DNA of 64,000 nt from an uncultured Eubacterium sp. (GTDB lineage Bacteria; Bacillota; Clostridia; Lachnospirales; Lachnospiraceae). Under the pieces are notes generated by a model. That model searched no databases, was not told the origin of the DNA, and saw only the letters and a list, made by a program, of their open reading frames with translations. This document shows, piece by piece, positions 42,653 through 51,958 of the stretch. Position 1 is the stretch's first letter. The number at the start of each line of letters is the position of its first letter. A program made the translations under genes and the position numbers. The stretch lies in NCBI GenBank assembly GCA_910589045.1, contig CAJUSH010000002.1:1-64000 (forward strand). Direction: 5' to 3'.

Positions 42653-44014
42653 CTATGCCTCGAAAATATCATTTAACTGGTAGATCACCGCATCGCCGTT
42701 TGTCACAACGATCACCGTATCTCCCTTCTCGAAATAGGAATCCCCGGCGGGGATCTCATGGAAGCCCCGGTGCGTAATCCCCACCACCAGCACATTTTTC
42801 TTCAGAGTCAGCTTTTTCAGCGGCTCACCGATATGCTTTGTGCCCCCGTCAACCTCAAACTCCAGCGCCTCCGCATGACCGTCCGCGATGGTATGCACCG
42901 TCAGCGCCGCCCCGGTCTGGTTGCGCAGCGCGCGGACATAGCGCACGATGGAGTTGCAGCAGAGCTGCTTGGGGCTGACCGTGCTCCCGATCGGGAGCTT
43001 GTCAATGACATGGGTATTGTCCACACGGCCCAGCTTCGTGATGACCTGAGGTACCTTGCTGATCGTTCCGTGCAAAGAAATTACCATATTCAACTCGTCA
43101 AGCCCGGTCAGGGACACCAGCGCGTCGCAGTTTGCCAGGCCCTCTCCCTCCAGAAGCCGCTCGTCGCTGGCATCCCCGTGGATCACCGTCACACCCGGCA
43201 GGATGTTTGCCAGATGCACGCAGCGGTCATATTCCTTCTCGATGAGCAGCACGCCGATTCCGCTCTTCTCGAGCTGCTTCGCCAGATAATAGCTCAGCCG
43301 CCCGCCGCCGCAGATCAGCACGCGTTTTACCTTATGTGTAATTATATTCAAATTTTTCAGCAGCGTTTCCAGCGTATCCGTCCGCGCCGTCACAAAAATG
43401 CGGTCTCCCGCCAAAAGCGTGTAGTTACCGTCCGGCGTCACGGTCGAGCCCTCGCGCAGAACTGCACAGACCAGCACCTTACAGCCCACGATGGAATCCA
43501 TATCTGCAAGGCTGTGGTTGCAAAGCGGGCTGTCCGCATCCAGCCGCAGCTCCACGATCTCCACCCTTCCCTTTGCAAATGCCTCCCGCTTTAAAAAGCC
43601 CGGGTATTTCAGCAGACGCTCAATCTCCACCGCCGCCTGGCGTTCCGGGTTGACAACGAGGGAAAGCGGGAATACCTCCCGCATTTTGATGATCTGCTCC
43701 GTATATTCCGGATTGCGGATGCGGGCAACCGTATGAAGTCCTTCGTTCATGCCATGGGCGGTCAGACAGCACAACAGATTGATCTCGTCCGCAGAGGTCG
43801 CGGCCACCAGAAGATCCGCCTCCCGCACACCTGCCTGCTCCAACACCTCCATGGTGGCGCAATTGCCCTGAACCGCCATGATATCGTACATTTCCTCCGT
43901 GGATTCCAGCACACGGGGATTCTCGTCAATCAGGGTGAGGTCATATCCCTCCGCCGACAGCTGCCTCGTCAGTATCGAGCCAACCTTGCCGTCCCCTGCA
44001 ATTATTATTTTCAT
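42653..44014 (-). CDS. trkA: Potassium uptake regulator TrkA
   Basis: 453 residues from ATG 44014. Two RCK-N/RCK-C repeats: IIAGDGKVGSILTRQL at the start and VLICGGGRLSYYLAKQLE near residue 225, each followed by a regulatory C domain. Binds nucleotides and gates TrkH. Confidence 0.94.
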   Translation of the reverse strand: MKIIIAGDGKVGSILTRQLSAEGYDLTLIDENPRVLESTEEMYDIMAVQGNCATMEVLEQAGVREADLLVAATSADEINLLCCLTAHGMNEGLHTVARIRNPEYTEQIIKMREVFPLSLVVNPERQAAVEIERLLKYPGFLKREAFAKGRVEIVELRLDADSPLCNHSLADMDSIVGCKVLVCAVLREGSTVTPDGNYTLLAGDRIFVTARTDTLETLLKNLNIITHKVKRVLICGGGRLSYYLAKQLEKSGIGVLLIEKEYDRCVHLANILPGVTVIHGDASDERLLEGEGLANCDALVSLTGLDELNMVISLHGTISKVPQVITKLGRVDNTHVIDKLPIGSTVSPKQLCCNSIVRYVRALRNQTGAALTVHTIADGHAEALEFEVDGGTKHIGEPLKKLTLKKNVLVVGITHRGFHEIPAGDSYFEKGDTVIVVTNGDAVIYQLNDIFEA

Positions 44015-44087
44015 GACTGAAAACGTCCTCCTGTGAAAGCGGGATGACATGCTGCGCGCATGTCATCCCTGTCATCCCTGCTTCTTT

Positions 44088-44729
44088 TTATTTTCCTATC
44101 AGCTCCTCAACGGCAGCCCGGATTTTGTCGCATTTGCAGTTTGCATAAAACAGCTCCTTAAACTGCGCGCCGCCGAGCGCGCCCTTCACAAGCTCCTGAT
44201 CCAGATCCTTTAAGATGTCGGTTAAATCGCGGTAGGTCACCTTCTTAACCTCGTCCAGAATCTTTTTATTTCTCTGCTCGGGTACGGCGCGCTCCCTCGG
44301 ATAACCCTGCCCGCTCTCCTCGCAGTAAAGCTTCTCAAATATATACTCCAGATTTAAGTCTCCGCCCCAGCCGAAGCCCTTCGCGAAGGGAATGGCGATG
44401 GCGTTGCCGTCGTTGATCTGTGCAAATGTATAAGCATCCAGCGCATCCTCCACATGTCCGCAGATAACGCCCGGGAAGGAATTGCAGGCGAGCATGGCAC
44501 CCTCGCCGGTTCCGCAGCCCGTGATCACGTAATCCGCCGCGCCGGAATTTAAGAGCACCGCCGCCAGAATACCGATCTGCACATACGTAAGCTGTGCCTC
44601 GTCCTCCGCGGTGTACATGCCGTAGTTGAACACCTCATGCCCCATCGGCTCCACAACCTTCTTCAAGGAGTTTAAGATCATGGCATTTTTTGCGCCCTGA
44701 CTGTTCTCGTTGATCAATGCGATTTTCAT
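44088..44729 (-). CDS. RpiB/LacAB-family sugar-phosphate isomerase with C-terminal extension
   Basis: 213 residues from ATG 44729 after GGAGG. N-terminal 140 residues match RpiB/LacA/LacB (VITGCGTGEGAMLACNSFPGV split as active-site Cys and phosphate loop). A further 65-residue basic helical C-terminal region is not found in E. coli RpiB. Probably interconverts ribulose-5-P/ribose-5-P or related sugar phosphates. Confidence 0.82.
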   Translation of the reverse strand: MKIALINENSQGAKNAMILNSLKKVVEPMGHEVFNYGMYTAEDEAQLTYVQIGILAAVLLNSGAADYVITGCGTGEGAMLACNSFPGVICGHVEDALDAYTFAQINDGNAIAIPFAKGFGWGGDLNLEYIFEKLYCEESGQGYPRERAVPEQRNKKILDEVKKVTYRDLTDILKDLDQELVKGALGGAQFKELFYANCKCDKIRAAVEELIGK

Positions 44730-44843
44730 TTCATTATCCTCCATCATAAAAATACGTCATAACGTAAACAAGCCCATTATAACACAGGCACATCGGGGAT
44801 ACCAGTAGAAAATATGGAAATATACCATTATATGGAATGATTC

Positions 44844-44982
44844 GTTACTTTTCACGGGGCAGGAATGCGCATTTACTGCGCAGTCCGTAAGAACATGATT
44901 TGAGGAGCGATTTTTAGAAGCAAAGCTCTGAATATCGCCCCGAATCGTTACTATGAGCGGCTCCCGGGCCGTGAATAGTAAC
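44844..44982 (-). repeat. Complete intergenic repeat with terminal inverted repeats (copy B)
   Basis: 139 bases, the inverted counterpart of copy A at 33237-33382. Ends GTTACTTTTCACGG and CCGTGAATAGTAAC. Occupies about half of the 298-base gap between the RpiB and ketopantoate-reductase-like genes. Confidence 0.8.
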
Positions 44983-45027
44983 AATGATTCCGTCCCCGGT
45001 CTCCCGCCTGACAGAATCTGCACGTTC

Positions 45028-45972
45028 TTACGGCCTTATTCTGTCCTTTAACAGCGCAAACATCTTCTCCGACACCGGAACCGGCACGCCAAGGCGCTTC
45101 GCCTCCCGCAGAAGATAGCCGCTGAACGTGTCAATCTCCGCGGGCCGTCCCGCATTGATATCCCTCTGCAGGGAGCTGGTGGCATCGTAGCGGTAATCCT
45201 CGTAAAAGCGGCGCACAAACTCTTTTTTATGCTCCGGCAGAACGGGAACCCCCTTCGCCCGGGCTACCTCATATGCCTCCTCGATCAAGCACTCGTACTC
45301 CCTGGCCTTTTTGGGATCCTCCTTCAGCTGTCCCATGGAGTTGTCGTAAGCGGCGCTCGCCACGTTGTAGGCACAGTTTAAAATATATTTCAGCCATACC
45401 TCCAGCTCGATCTCATCCGTCACGAGATGGTCAATGCCCGCCCCGGTCAAAATTTCGGACAGATCGGACAGCGCCCTGCGCTGCGCCTCATCCGCATCCT
45501 TGATGCCTGCCCGCAGCCACGTAAAATCCCCCTGCTGCGTGATGGAGGCATCCGCTTCGGCAAACGCCACGATGTAGATAACCGCATCCGCGACAATGCC
45601 CCGCCCAAGCAGGCTACGCACCCGCTGTGCCGGGTCTACGCCGTTCATGACCGGTATCACCATCGTGTGCGCGCCCACCGCGGGCCGGATCTGTTCGCAC
45701 ACCTGCGTGAGCGAATAATTTTTTACACACAAAAATATGTAATCCTGCTCCTCCAGCTCCTGTGCGCCCACCACCTTGCGGGGCTTCGCGTAAACCTCCC
45801 CGTGAACCTCGCTGTGGAGCACCAGTCCCTTTTCCTTCAAAAGCTCCGCGCGCTCACCACGCGCCGCAAATGTTACCTGCCCCGGGTACGCAGCCCCCAG
45901 CATGCCCGCCAGATAACCGCCCACGCCGCCGATTCCCACAACAGCAATTTTTTTGTCTTCCATATTGCTCAT
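45028..45972 (-). CDS. Ketopantoate reductase family protein
   Basis: 314 residues. NADPH motif VVGIGGVGGYLAGML, VKNYSLTQ, VIPVMNGVD, Lys in WLKYILNCAYN, and DINAGRPAEIDTFSGYLL. PanE/ApbA fold; reduces 2-oxo acids. Several paralogues usually exist, and pantothenate neighbours are absent, so panE itself is not certain. Confidence 0.88.
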   Translation of the reverse strand: MSNMEDKKIAVVGIGGVGGYLAGMLGAAYPGQVTFAARGERAELLKEKGLVLHSEVHGEVYAKPRKVVGAQELEEQDYIFLCVKNYSLTQVCEQIRPAVGAHTMVIPVMNGVDPAQRVRSLLGRGIVADAVIYIVAFAEADASITQQGDFTWLRAGIKDADEAQRRALSDLSEILTGAGIDHLVTDEIELEVWLKYILNCAYNVASAAYDNSMGQLKEDPKKAREYECLIEEAYEVARAKGVPVLPEHKKEFVRRFYEDYRYDATSSLQRDINAGRPAEIDTFSGYLLREAKRLGVPVPVSEKMFALLKDRIRP

Positions 45973-46076
45973 TCTGCTCCTTTCACAACTATGTCTCTTT
46001 GCTCCATGCGCGCCTCCGGCGCTTTTTTCGCCGCTCCAGAAGCTCCTTCATCGTTTTTTGCAACGCGAAAAGCCAA

Positions 46077-46607
46077 TCAATAACCAAACTCCGCATAATC
46101 CTCCGGCAAAAACCGGTGGTAAATGATGTGGCAGCCCTCATCCTTGAAGCAGTAATAATAAGGGTCGTCCCCCTCGCGAAACCGGATCATCACGTCAAAG
46201 TCCGCGCCGTCCATGGGCGTGACCACCGCCTGCTCCTTCTGCGCATAAAACAGCGCAAAAATCTGCTCCATCGTGGCGCCGTGGCTTCCGACCAGCTCCA
46301 CCAGCCGAAGGATAAACTCGTTTTCCTTCATATTCAGATGGACATACTCACTGCCCTGCTCCGGTATCTCAAAGCAGAAGCGCTCTCCCCGGTGGGAAAC
46401 TTTTACCGCTCCAAGCGTCCCTTCCACCCTGTGTACAAACTCCGTCAGACGCGCCTGCATCTCCCCGGCACCGTCACTGCTGCCGTAGCAATGATTCAGC
46501 GTCCCGAGAGGATAATAAAGGCGCAGCGCTTCCTTCCGATAGCCAAGCTTCGCCTGCTCCTCCTTGATCAGATCCATCAGATTCCGCTCCAGATTCTCGT
46601 GTCCCAT
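46077..46607 (-). CDS. DUF3877-like protein
   Basis: 176 residues. Matches my recollection of DUF3877, a family first described from Eubacterium rectale-type bacteria: N-terminal LMDLIKEEQAKLGYRKEALRL and C-terminal YYYCFKDEGCHIIYHRFLPEDY, each a part of longer conserved regions. Soluble, unknown function. Last gene of the run that starts with the ABC transporter at 51.7 kb. Confidence 0.7.
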   Translation of the reverse strand: MGHENLERNLMDLIKEEQAKLGYRKEALRLYYPLGTLNHCYGSSDGAGEMQARLTEFVHRVEGTLGAVKVSHRGERFCFEIPEQGSEYVHLNMKENEFILRLVELVGSHGATMEQIFALFYAQKEQAVVTPMDGADFDVMIRFREGDDPYYYCFKDEGCHIIYHRFLPEDYAEFGY

Positions 46608-46656
46608 GCCGTTCCCTTCTCCTCATTCTCCAAAATCACACGATCAGCCTGCCGCT

Positions 46657-47187
46657 TTACAATCCCGCCGGACGCCCGTGCTCCCGCACAAATGCCTCCG
46701 CAATCTGCCTTACGATCTGCCGAATCTGTTTTCCGTCGCAGTCAATCGTCACATCCGCATATTTTTCATAGAGGGGCAGCCGCTCCGCAAACAGCTCCGC
46801 AAGCGTCTGACCCTCACGGATGGCCACGCCCCGCTCGTTTAAGTCCCCCAGCCGCCCCGCAAGCTCCTCGCAGGGAAGCGCGAGATAGACGACCAGCCCG
46901 ATCTTGCACAGATGCGCCATCGCCCGCGCCCCGTAGACCGCGCTCCCTCCGGTGGCAATGACCGACCGCTTCACCTCAATAGAGGCATTGACCGCGTCCT
47001 CCACCCTTTGAAAGCCGTCCAGTCCCTGCGCATCAATGATCTCGTGCAGCAGCCTGCCCTCCCGCTCCTGGATGAGCAGATCCGAATCCACAAAACGCAT
47101 TCCCAGATGCTTTGCAAGCACGACACCAACGGTGCTCTTTCCCACACCGGGCATCCCGATCAGAATGATATTTTTTTCTTTAGTCAT
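46657..47187 (-). CDS. aroK: Shikimate kinase
   Basis: 176 residues from ATG 47187 (a second ATG at 47193 is possible). P-loop GMPGVGKSTVG, shikimate-binding Asp in RFVDSD, ATGGSAVYG, and the lid Arg in LNERGVAIREG. Phosphorylates shikimate in aromatic amino-acid synthesis. Overlaps the YolD-like gene by 8 bases. Confidence 0.92.
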   Translation of the reverse strand: MTKEKNIILIGMPGVGKSTVGVVLAKHLGMRFVDSDLLIQEREGRLLHEIIDAQGLDGFQRVEDAVNASIEVKRSVIATGGSAVYGARAMAHLCKIGLVVYLALPCEELAGRLGDLNERGVAIREGQTLAELFAERLPLYEKYADVTIDCDGKQIRQIVRQIAEAFVREHGRPAGL

Positions 47188-47446
47188 ATTCATGCTCCAT
47201 TCGCTCCTCCATCTGCCGCTGAGTCTCCCTGATCGCATCTCCGTGGCCGCTGAGCGCCGCAAAAGGCACAAACTGTGCCGCGCGCTCGGACAGCGGCATC
47301 TGCGGATGGTTTTTCGAGACGTGATGCGGTAAATGGAGCATATCGTCGTAGCGGTGCGCGCCGCCGTCCTTATACGCCGCCCTCATCCGTCCGTCTGCGC
47401 CCTCTCCTGCACCCCGCTCCCGTGCATCTGATGTTTTGCCTGTCAC
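47180..47446 (-). CDS. YolD-like protein
   Basis: 88 residues. The segment YDDMLHLPHHVSKNHPQ and SERAAQFVPFAAL is typical of the YolD-like family, which sits next to Y-family polymerase genes in Firmicutes. Overlaps the polymerase stop by 4 bases. Likely a modulator or partner of the polymerase, function untested here. Confidence 0.85.
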   Translation of the reverse strand: MTGKTSDARERGAGEGADGRMRAAYKDGGAHRYDDMLHLPHHVSKNHPQMPLSERAAQFVPFAALSGHGDAIRETQRQMEERMEHEYD

Positions 47447-48966
47447 GCCTTATGCCCTCCAATCTGCTCATTGCGCTCCATCGTCGTAGCGCCCTCCTGC
47501 AGGCTCGTGCCCTTTAGCATGGCATTTTTCCCGTAGCGCTTCTTCACGCTCAGCATCGCCTCCTGCAGCTTCCGCTCCCGCGCCAGCCTTTCATCGATCG
47601 CCGGCTCCCTTCCCGGGCTTCTTTGTCCGTTCTCCCCGCCGGGTACGCTGCCGCCGCTCCCTTCGCCGGACATCCCGGCCGGTGCAAATCCGCCCATCGA
47701 AAACAGCGAAAGCTGCTCACAGTGCTCCTCCCTCGCCTGTTCCTCGTCCATGAGATGATTTGCACACAAGCTGATGCGGCGCACCAGCAGGTTCCGGTTG
47801 ACAATATTCGAAAAGAGCGCCAGCGTCGCCTCCGTAATCCGCATGGCGGAGGAGGTTTTCTGATCCAGGTTTTTTGTGCCATGGGCGTGTTTTGGCACCT
47901 GCCGCCCGTAGCGGTCCCTCGTCACAGGTCCCCGGTAAGCCTTCTGCCGCTTCGGGTCGGTGAGATTGTCAATATCATAGCCAACCGTCAGCACGATCTG
48001 GTCCGTCACCAGCCGCTTTTCCACCAGCTCCAGCGCCAGAAGATCCGCCATCTCCCGCACGACCAGCGCCGCCTTCTCATATTCATAGGGACAGCGGAGC
48101 ACCTGCCCGGAGACAATGCTGCTGTTTTCCGGCTTATACGCCTTCACCTCCGCAATCCCGCACGGCTCCCAGCCCCAGGCGTGGTCGATCAAAAGCTCGG
48201 CATTCACGCCGAAGCGCTTATACAGCAGCTCCTCATTATAAAAATCCTCCGGCGCACCCAGGGAGCAGCGGGCCACATCACCCATCGTATACAGCCCGCA
48301 CTCCGCCAGCCGTTTCGCGTAGCCCTTCCCCACGCGCCAGAAATCCGTGATCGGCTCATGCGTCCAGAGCTGTCTGCGGTAGCTCGTCTCGGTAAGCTCC
48401 GCGATGCGCACGCCGTTTTCGTCCGCATCCACATGCTTTGCCATGATATCCATCGCAACCTTGCACAGATAAAGGTTCGTGCCGATGCCCGCCGCCGCAG
48501 GGATACCCACCGTTTCCAGCACATCCCCGATCATTTTTGCCGCCAGCTCCCGCGGGGTCAGGCGGTACGTGTTCAGATAGTGGGTCGCATCGATCATAAC
48601 CTCGTCAATGGAGTACACATGCATGTCCTCGGGTGCGATATACTTCAAATACACCTCATATATTTTTGTGCTGTATTCCAGATAGAGCGCCATGCGCGGC
48701 GGCGCGGTAATATAGGTGATCTGCTCCTGCGCCTGCCGTCCGGCGTTCAGCTCGCGCACCCGCTCCACAACCTCAAAAAGCCGTGCCCTTCCCGAAATGC
48801 CAAAGGCTTTCAGGGAAGGGGACACGGCCAGACAGATTGTTTTATTCGTGCGGCTCTCGTCCGCGACCACCAGATTTGTGGTCATCGGGTCAAGCCCGCG
48901 CTCTACGCATTCTACCGATGCATAAAAGGATTTTAAATCAATTGCAATATATGCATGATCTGCCAC
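47443..48966 (-). CDS. Y-family DNA polymerase (UvrX/ImpB/UmuC-like)
   Basis: 507 residues, GTG start at 48966 overlapping the stop of the ABC substrate-binding gene by one base. IAIDLKSFYASVECVERG and VYSIDEVMIDAT give the catalytic acidic residues of a translesion polymerase; little-finger domain follows and the C-terminal 110 residues are low-complexity Gly/Glu/Arg. Like UvrX it lacks a clear clamp motif I can name. No LexA box was found near it; it depends on the upstream transport operon promoter unless an internal one exists. Confidence 0.92.
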   Translation of the reverse strand: MADHAYIAIDLKSFYASVECVERGLDPMTTNLVVADESRTNKTICLAVSPSLKAFGISGRARLFEVVERVRELNAGRQAQEQITYITAPPRMALYLEYSTKIYEVYLKYIAPEDMHVYSIDEVMIDATHYLNTYRLTPRELAAKMIGDVLETVGIPAAAGIGTNLYLCKVAMDIMAKHVDADENGVRIAELTETSYRRQLWTHEPITDFWRVGKGYAKRLAECGLYTMGDVARCSLGAPEDFYNEELLYKRFGVNAELLIDHAWGWEPCGIAEVKAYKPENSSIVSGQVLRCPYEYEKAALVVREMADLLALELVEKRLVTDQIVLTVGYDIDNLTDPKRQKAYRGPVTRDRYGRQVPKHAHGTKNLDQKTSSAMRITEATLALFSNIVNRNLLVRRISLCANHLMDEEQAREEHCEQLSLFSMGGFAPAGMSGEGSGGSVPGGENGQRSPGREPAIDERLARERKLQEAMLSVKKRYGKNAMLKGTSLQEGATTMERNEQIGGHKA

Positions 48967-49958
48967 TATTTTACCAGAGTAAAGTAATCGTCTAGTTCAT
49001 CCGTCTCGCACTCCCCTTTACTCTTCCAGAAGGATGCCATCTCCTTGCACAGATCAAAAATATTTCCCTCTGCGCCTTCTTCCAGCATCGCCTCGTTCTC
49101 TTCCTTTCCTAAAAAGTGCAAGCCTTTTGCATCCCCCGCGATATCCTCGGCGCTCACCTCTTCAAAGCCGCTGGCCATATTCTCATACGCCTCCTCGGGG
49201 TTCTCGTTATAAAAATCAACCGCCTTGTACCAGCACTCCGCGACTGCCTTTACGATATCCGGATTTTTCTCCGCAAAATCGGCATTGACGACCAGGCTGT
49301 CGGAAATCGTATCCGGATAATCCGCGCTCGTCACAAGGGCGTGCGAGCCGTCCACCTCGTCAAGCGCGTTGGAAAGCTCCGGCTCCCACATGATCGCCGC
49401 GTCCACCTGTCCGCCGATAAAGGCAACACCCGCCTCGGTCGTGTCATTCATATCCTTCACGTCGATATCCTCCTCACTCAGCGAGGAGCTGCCCTCCAAC
49501 GCCTTGAGGAAAAAGTAGTAGGAAGACGCGGATTTATCCAGAGCCACGGATCTTCCCGCAAGGTCATCCAAAGAGGTGATATCGGATACCGCAAGAAGCG
49601 CATCCGCGCCGAAGGACTGGTCCATCGTCAGCACGTATCTGCTCTTTGCGCCGTTTGCAAACATTTTGATGTTGGGGTCCTGTGCGGTCGCCAGAAACTG
49701 CACGTCGCCCTTTGTGATCAGGCTGGCATAGGTGGATTCGTCCTCGATGACCTGAATATTCATCTTAATGCCGGCCTCCTCAAAATAGCCCTGCTCCTGC
49801 GCGATGAACATCGGCGCATAGCCCGTAAAGGTACAGAACGCCATCGTCACCTCGGTCGTGCCGTCCCCGGCAGCGTCATCCTTCTTACCTCCGCAGCCCG
49901 CAGTAAAAACGCTGACTGCCAACAGTGCCGCCAAAAATACACTCAGTTTCTTTCTCAT
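48966..49958 (-). CDS. ABC transporter substrate-binding lipoprotein, NMT1/SsuA-like
   Basis: 330 residues from ATG 49958 after GAGGAG. Lipobox signal VSVFTAGCGGK (Cys near residue 22). NMT1/SsuA fold: FTGYAPMFIAQEQGYFEEAG and AAIMWEPELSNAL. Would bind an organic solute such as a sulfonate, pyrimidine or nitrate-like anion; the ligand is not readable. Third gene of permease-ATPase-binding protein set. Confidence 0.9.
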   Translation of the reverse strand: MRKKLSVFLAALLAVSVFTAGCGGKKDDAAGDGTTEVTMAFCTFTGYAPMFIAQEQGYFEEAGIKMNIQVIEDESTYASLITKGDVQFLATAQDPNIKMFANGAKSRYVLTMDQSFGADALLAVSDITSLDDLAGRSVALDKSASSYYFFLKALEGSSSLSEEDIDVKDMNDTTEAGVAFIGGQVDAAIMWEPELSNALDEVDGSHALVTSADYPDTISDSLVVNADFAEKNPDIVKAVAECWYKAVDFYNENPEEAYENMASGFEEVSAEDIAGDAKGLHFLGKEENEAMLEEGAEGNIFDLCKEMASFWKSKGECETDELDDYFTLVK

Positions 49959-50093
49959 AAGTTTCTCCTCTTTTCTTTTATTGTATACGGACAATGCCGT
50001 TGCCCTGCCACGGCTCCTGCAAAGAGCCGGCTGTCCTCCTGCACAGCACCTGAGCAAGCCGGCTGTCCGATACTGCACACCAGCCTGAATCAG

Positions 50094-50882
50094 CTAGCTG
50101 TCCATCGCCGCGTCCTTGCTTTCCTGCCAGAGCATATCCATGATCCGCTTCTTTGTTTCCAGAAACTCCGGAAGAACCAGACTCTCATGACTCCGCTCGC
50201 CGGGGATATGTACCTCCAGAACCTCCCGGATGGTGCCGGGCCGCCGGCTCATGACGTAAATGCGCTCTCCCAGCAGCACCGCCTCGTCGATATCGTGTGT
50301 GATAAACAGAATCGTCGTCCTTGTCTTTTTGCTGATATCCGCCAGAAGCTCCTGCATGACGACCCGCGTCTGTGCATCCAGCGCACCGAACGGCTCGTCC
50401 ATCAGGAGAATCTCCGGCTCGTTCGCGAGGGTGCGCGCAATGGCCACGCGCTGCTTCATACCGCCGGAAAGCTGCTTTGGCAGCGCATCCTCAAACCCGG
50501 TCAGCCCCACAAGGTCAATAAACTTTTTTGCCCGGTCTGCCCGGTCCTCCTTCGCTATCTTTTTCATTTTCAGGCCGAACTCCACATTCTTTTGTACACT
50601 CAGCCATGGGAACAGGCTGTAGCCCTGAAAGACCATGCCCCGGTCAGCCCCCGGCCCCTCCACGGGCTTTCCGTCCAGAAGCACCGTTCCGTCCGTTGCG
50701 TCGTTGAGTCCCCCTAAAATATTGATCAGCGTCGTCTTTCCGCAGCCGGAGGGCCCGACAATCATGACAAACTCGCCGTCCCTTACCTCCAGATTCACAT
50801 GGTCGATCGCTGTAACTGCGCCCTTGCTCCCGCCGTCGTATATTTTCGTCAGATCGATTGCCTGTAATTTATATTGTTCCAT
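50094..50882 (-). CDS. ABC transporter ATP-binding protein, SsuB/TauB-like
   Basis: 262 residues. Walker A GPSGCGKTTL, signature LSGGMKQRVAIAR, Walker B ILLMDEPFGALD, H-loop FITHDIDEA. Energises the SsuC-type permease at 50974. Gap of 91 bases to the permease and 135 to the binding protein. Confidence 0.94.
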   Translation of the reverse strand: MEQYKLQAIDLTKIYDGGSKGAVTAIDHVNLEVRDGEFVMIVGPSGCGKTTLINILGGLNDATDGTVLLDGKPVEGPGADRGMVFQGYSLFPWLSVQKNVEFGLKMKKIAKEDRADRAKKFIDLVGLTGFEDALPKQLSGGMKQRVAIARTLANEPEILLMDEPFGALDAQTRVVMQELLADISKKTRTTILFITHDIDEAVLLGERIYVMSRRPGTIREVLEVHIPGERSHESLVLPEFLETKKRIMDMLWQESKDAAMDS

Positions 50883-50973
50883 TCCACTCCCCTGTCTTTA
50901 TCCATGCCAAAATCCGATTTCCGCAAAAAACCGCCAGACATCCCCGGTCTCTCCGAAAATACCCCATGCACGC

Positions 50974-51762
50974 CTACCGATCCGCCAGCCGCTCATGCCA
51001 CGGCGCCACAAGCCGTGTCAGAATGCGGAACAGAAAATCCGTGACAAGGCCGATCAGTCCGATCAGAATCAGGCCCGCAAAAATCGTGTCCGTGGCCAGA
51101 TAGCGCTGGGAGCGCAAAATCATATAGCCCAGCCCGTTCTGTGCCGCAACCATCTCCGCTACCACCAGGTATGTCCACGCCCAGCCGATAGTGAGACGAA
51201 AATCATCCATCAATCCCGGCAGCGCCGCAGGAAAGATCACCTCTTTATAGACCTGCAGCTTGCCCGCGCCCAGGGTTTTTGCCGCGTTGATAAGGTTCGC
51301 ATCCACACCGGAGACGGTGTCGCACACCATGAGCACAAGCTGGAAAAAGGTTCCCAAAAAAATAATCGTATACTTCTGTGTCTCGTCGATGCCCAGATAC
51401 AACAGCGTCAGCGGCACCAGCGCCACCACCGGAAGATACCGGGCAAACTCGATAATCGGCTGGATGAACGCGCTGAATTTCCGGGAATTTGCCATGAGCA
51501 TCCCACAGGGCAGCGCCACCACCACCGACCAGAGCCAGCCGATCACCACACGCGCCGTCGATTCGTAGCAGTTGGCCCACAGGGAGCCGTCCTGATACAG
51601 TTCCCCGATTCGCCGGATCACCGCAAGCGGAGACGGCAAAAACAGCTCCGAAACTACCCCTCCGAAGGTGAGCACGCACCACAGTCCGATGATCAGCGCA
51701 AAGCAGATCAAGCTGAGCATGTGCTCCACGTTCATGCCCCGCCGTTTGTCTCTTCTTTTCAT
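50974..51762 (-). CDS. ABC transporter permease, SsuC/TauC-like
   Basis: 262 residues, about six membrane helices, with the EAA-type loop TLGAGKLQVYKEVIFPAALPG split as AAKTLGAGK and FPAALPG. First gene of the transport operon. The start may instead be the ATG ten codons downstream (MNVEHML), which has GGCGGGG before it. Confidence 0.9.
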   Translation of the reverse strand: MKRRDKRRGMNVEHMLSLICFALIIGLWCVLTFGGVVSELFLPSPLAVIRRIGELYQDGSLWANCYESTARVVIGWLWSVVVALPCGMLMANSRKFSAFIQPIIEFARYLPVVALVPLTLLYLGIDETQKYTIIFLGTFFQLVLMVCDTVSGVDANLINAAKTLGAGKLQVYKEVIFPAALPGLMDDFRLTIGWAWTYLVVAEMVAAQNGLGYMILRSQRYLATDTIFAGLILIGLIGLVTDFLFRILTRLVAPWHERLADR

Positions 51763-51804
51763 GCTTTCTCAATTTACTCCTTTAGTAAAATAAAGTCCTC
51801 TGCA

Positions 51805-51833
51805 ATTGTATCCTATTTTACCTTCCGTTGCAA
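51805..51833 (-). promoter_or_regulatory. Putative promoter of the NMT1-type ABC operon
   Basis: Minus-strand TTGCAA (51833-51828), 17-base spacer, TACAAT (51810-51805), about 45 bases before the permease start. No riboswitch-like sequence was recognised in the 196-base gap. Confidence 0.55.
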
Positions 51834-51870
51834 GCAAAAGATTGCCTTTCTCTCTCATAGCTGACACATA

Positions 51871-51940
51871 GTTACGCTTCACGGGATGGGGAAACAGGAC
51901 ACGCGCAGTAAATGCGCATTCCTGACCCGTGAAAAGCAGC
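51871..51940 (+). repeat. Shortened copy of the GTTAC-ended intergenic repeat
   Basis: 70 bases: GTTACGCTTCACGGG at one side and CGCAGTAAATGCGCATTCC...CCGTGAAAAG at the other, nearly identical to the right half of copy A with the middle missing. Confidence 0.65.
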
Positions 51941-51958
51941 TTCGCTTCAAATTCCGCA

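Noticed and set aside
44757-45023. Open frame of 88 codons between the RpiB-type and ketopantoate-reductase-like genes
   Set aside because: It runs through the inverted-repeat element (copy B), has no ribosome site and no family-like sequence.
51763-51958. Possible TPP or other riboswitch before the NMT1-type ABC operon
   Set aside because: NMT1 genes can carry TPP switches, but no CTGAGA-type core or paired stems were found; only a promoter and a repeat fragment are seen.
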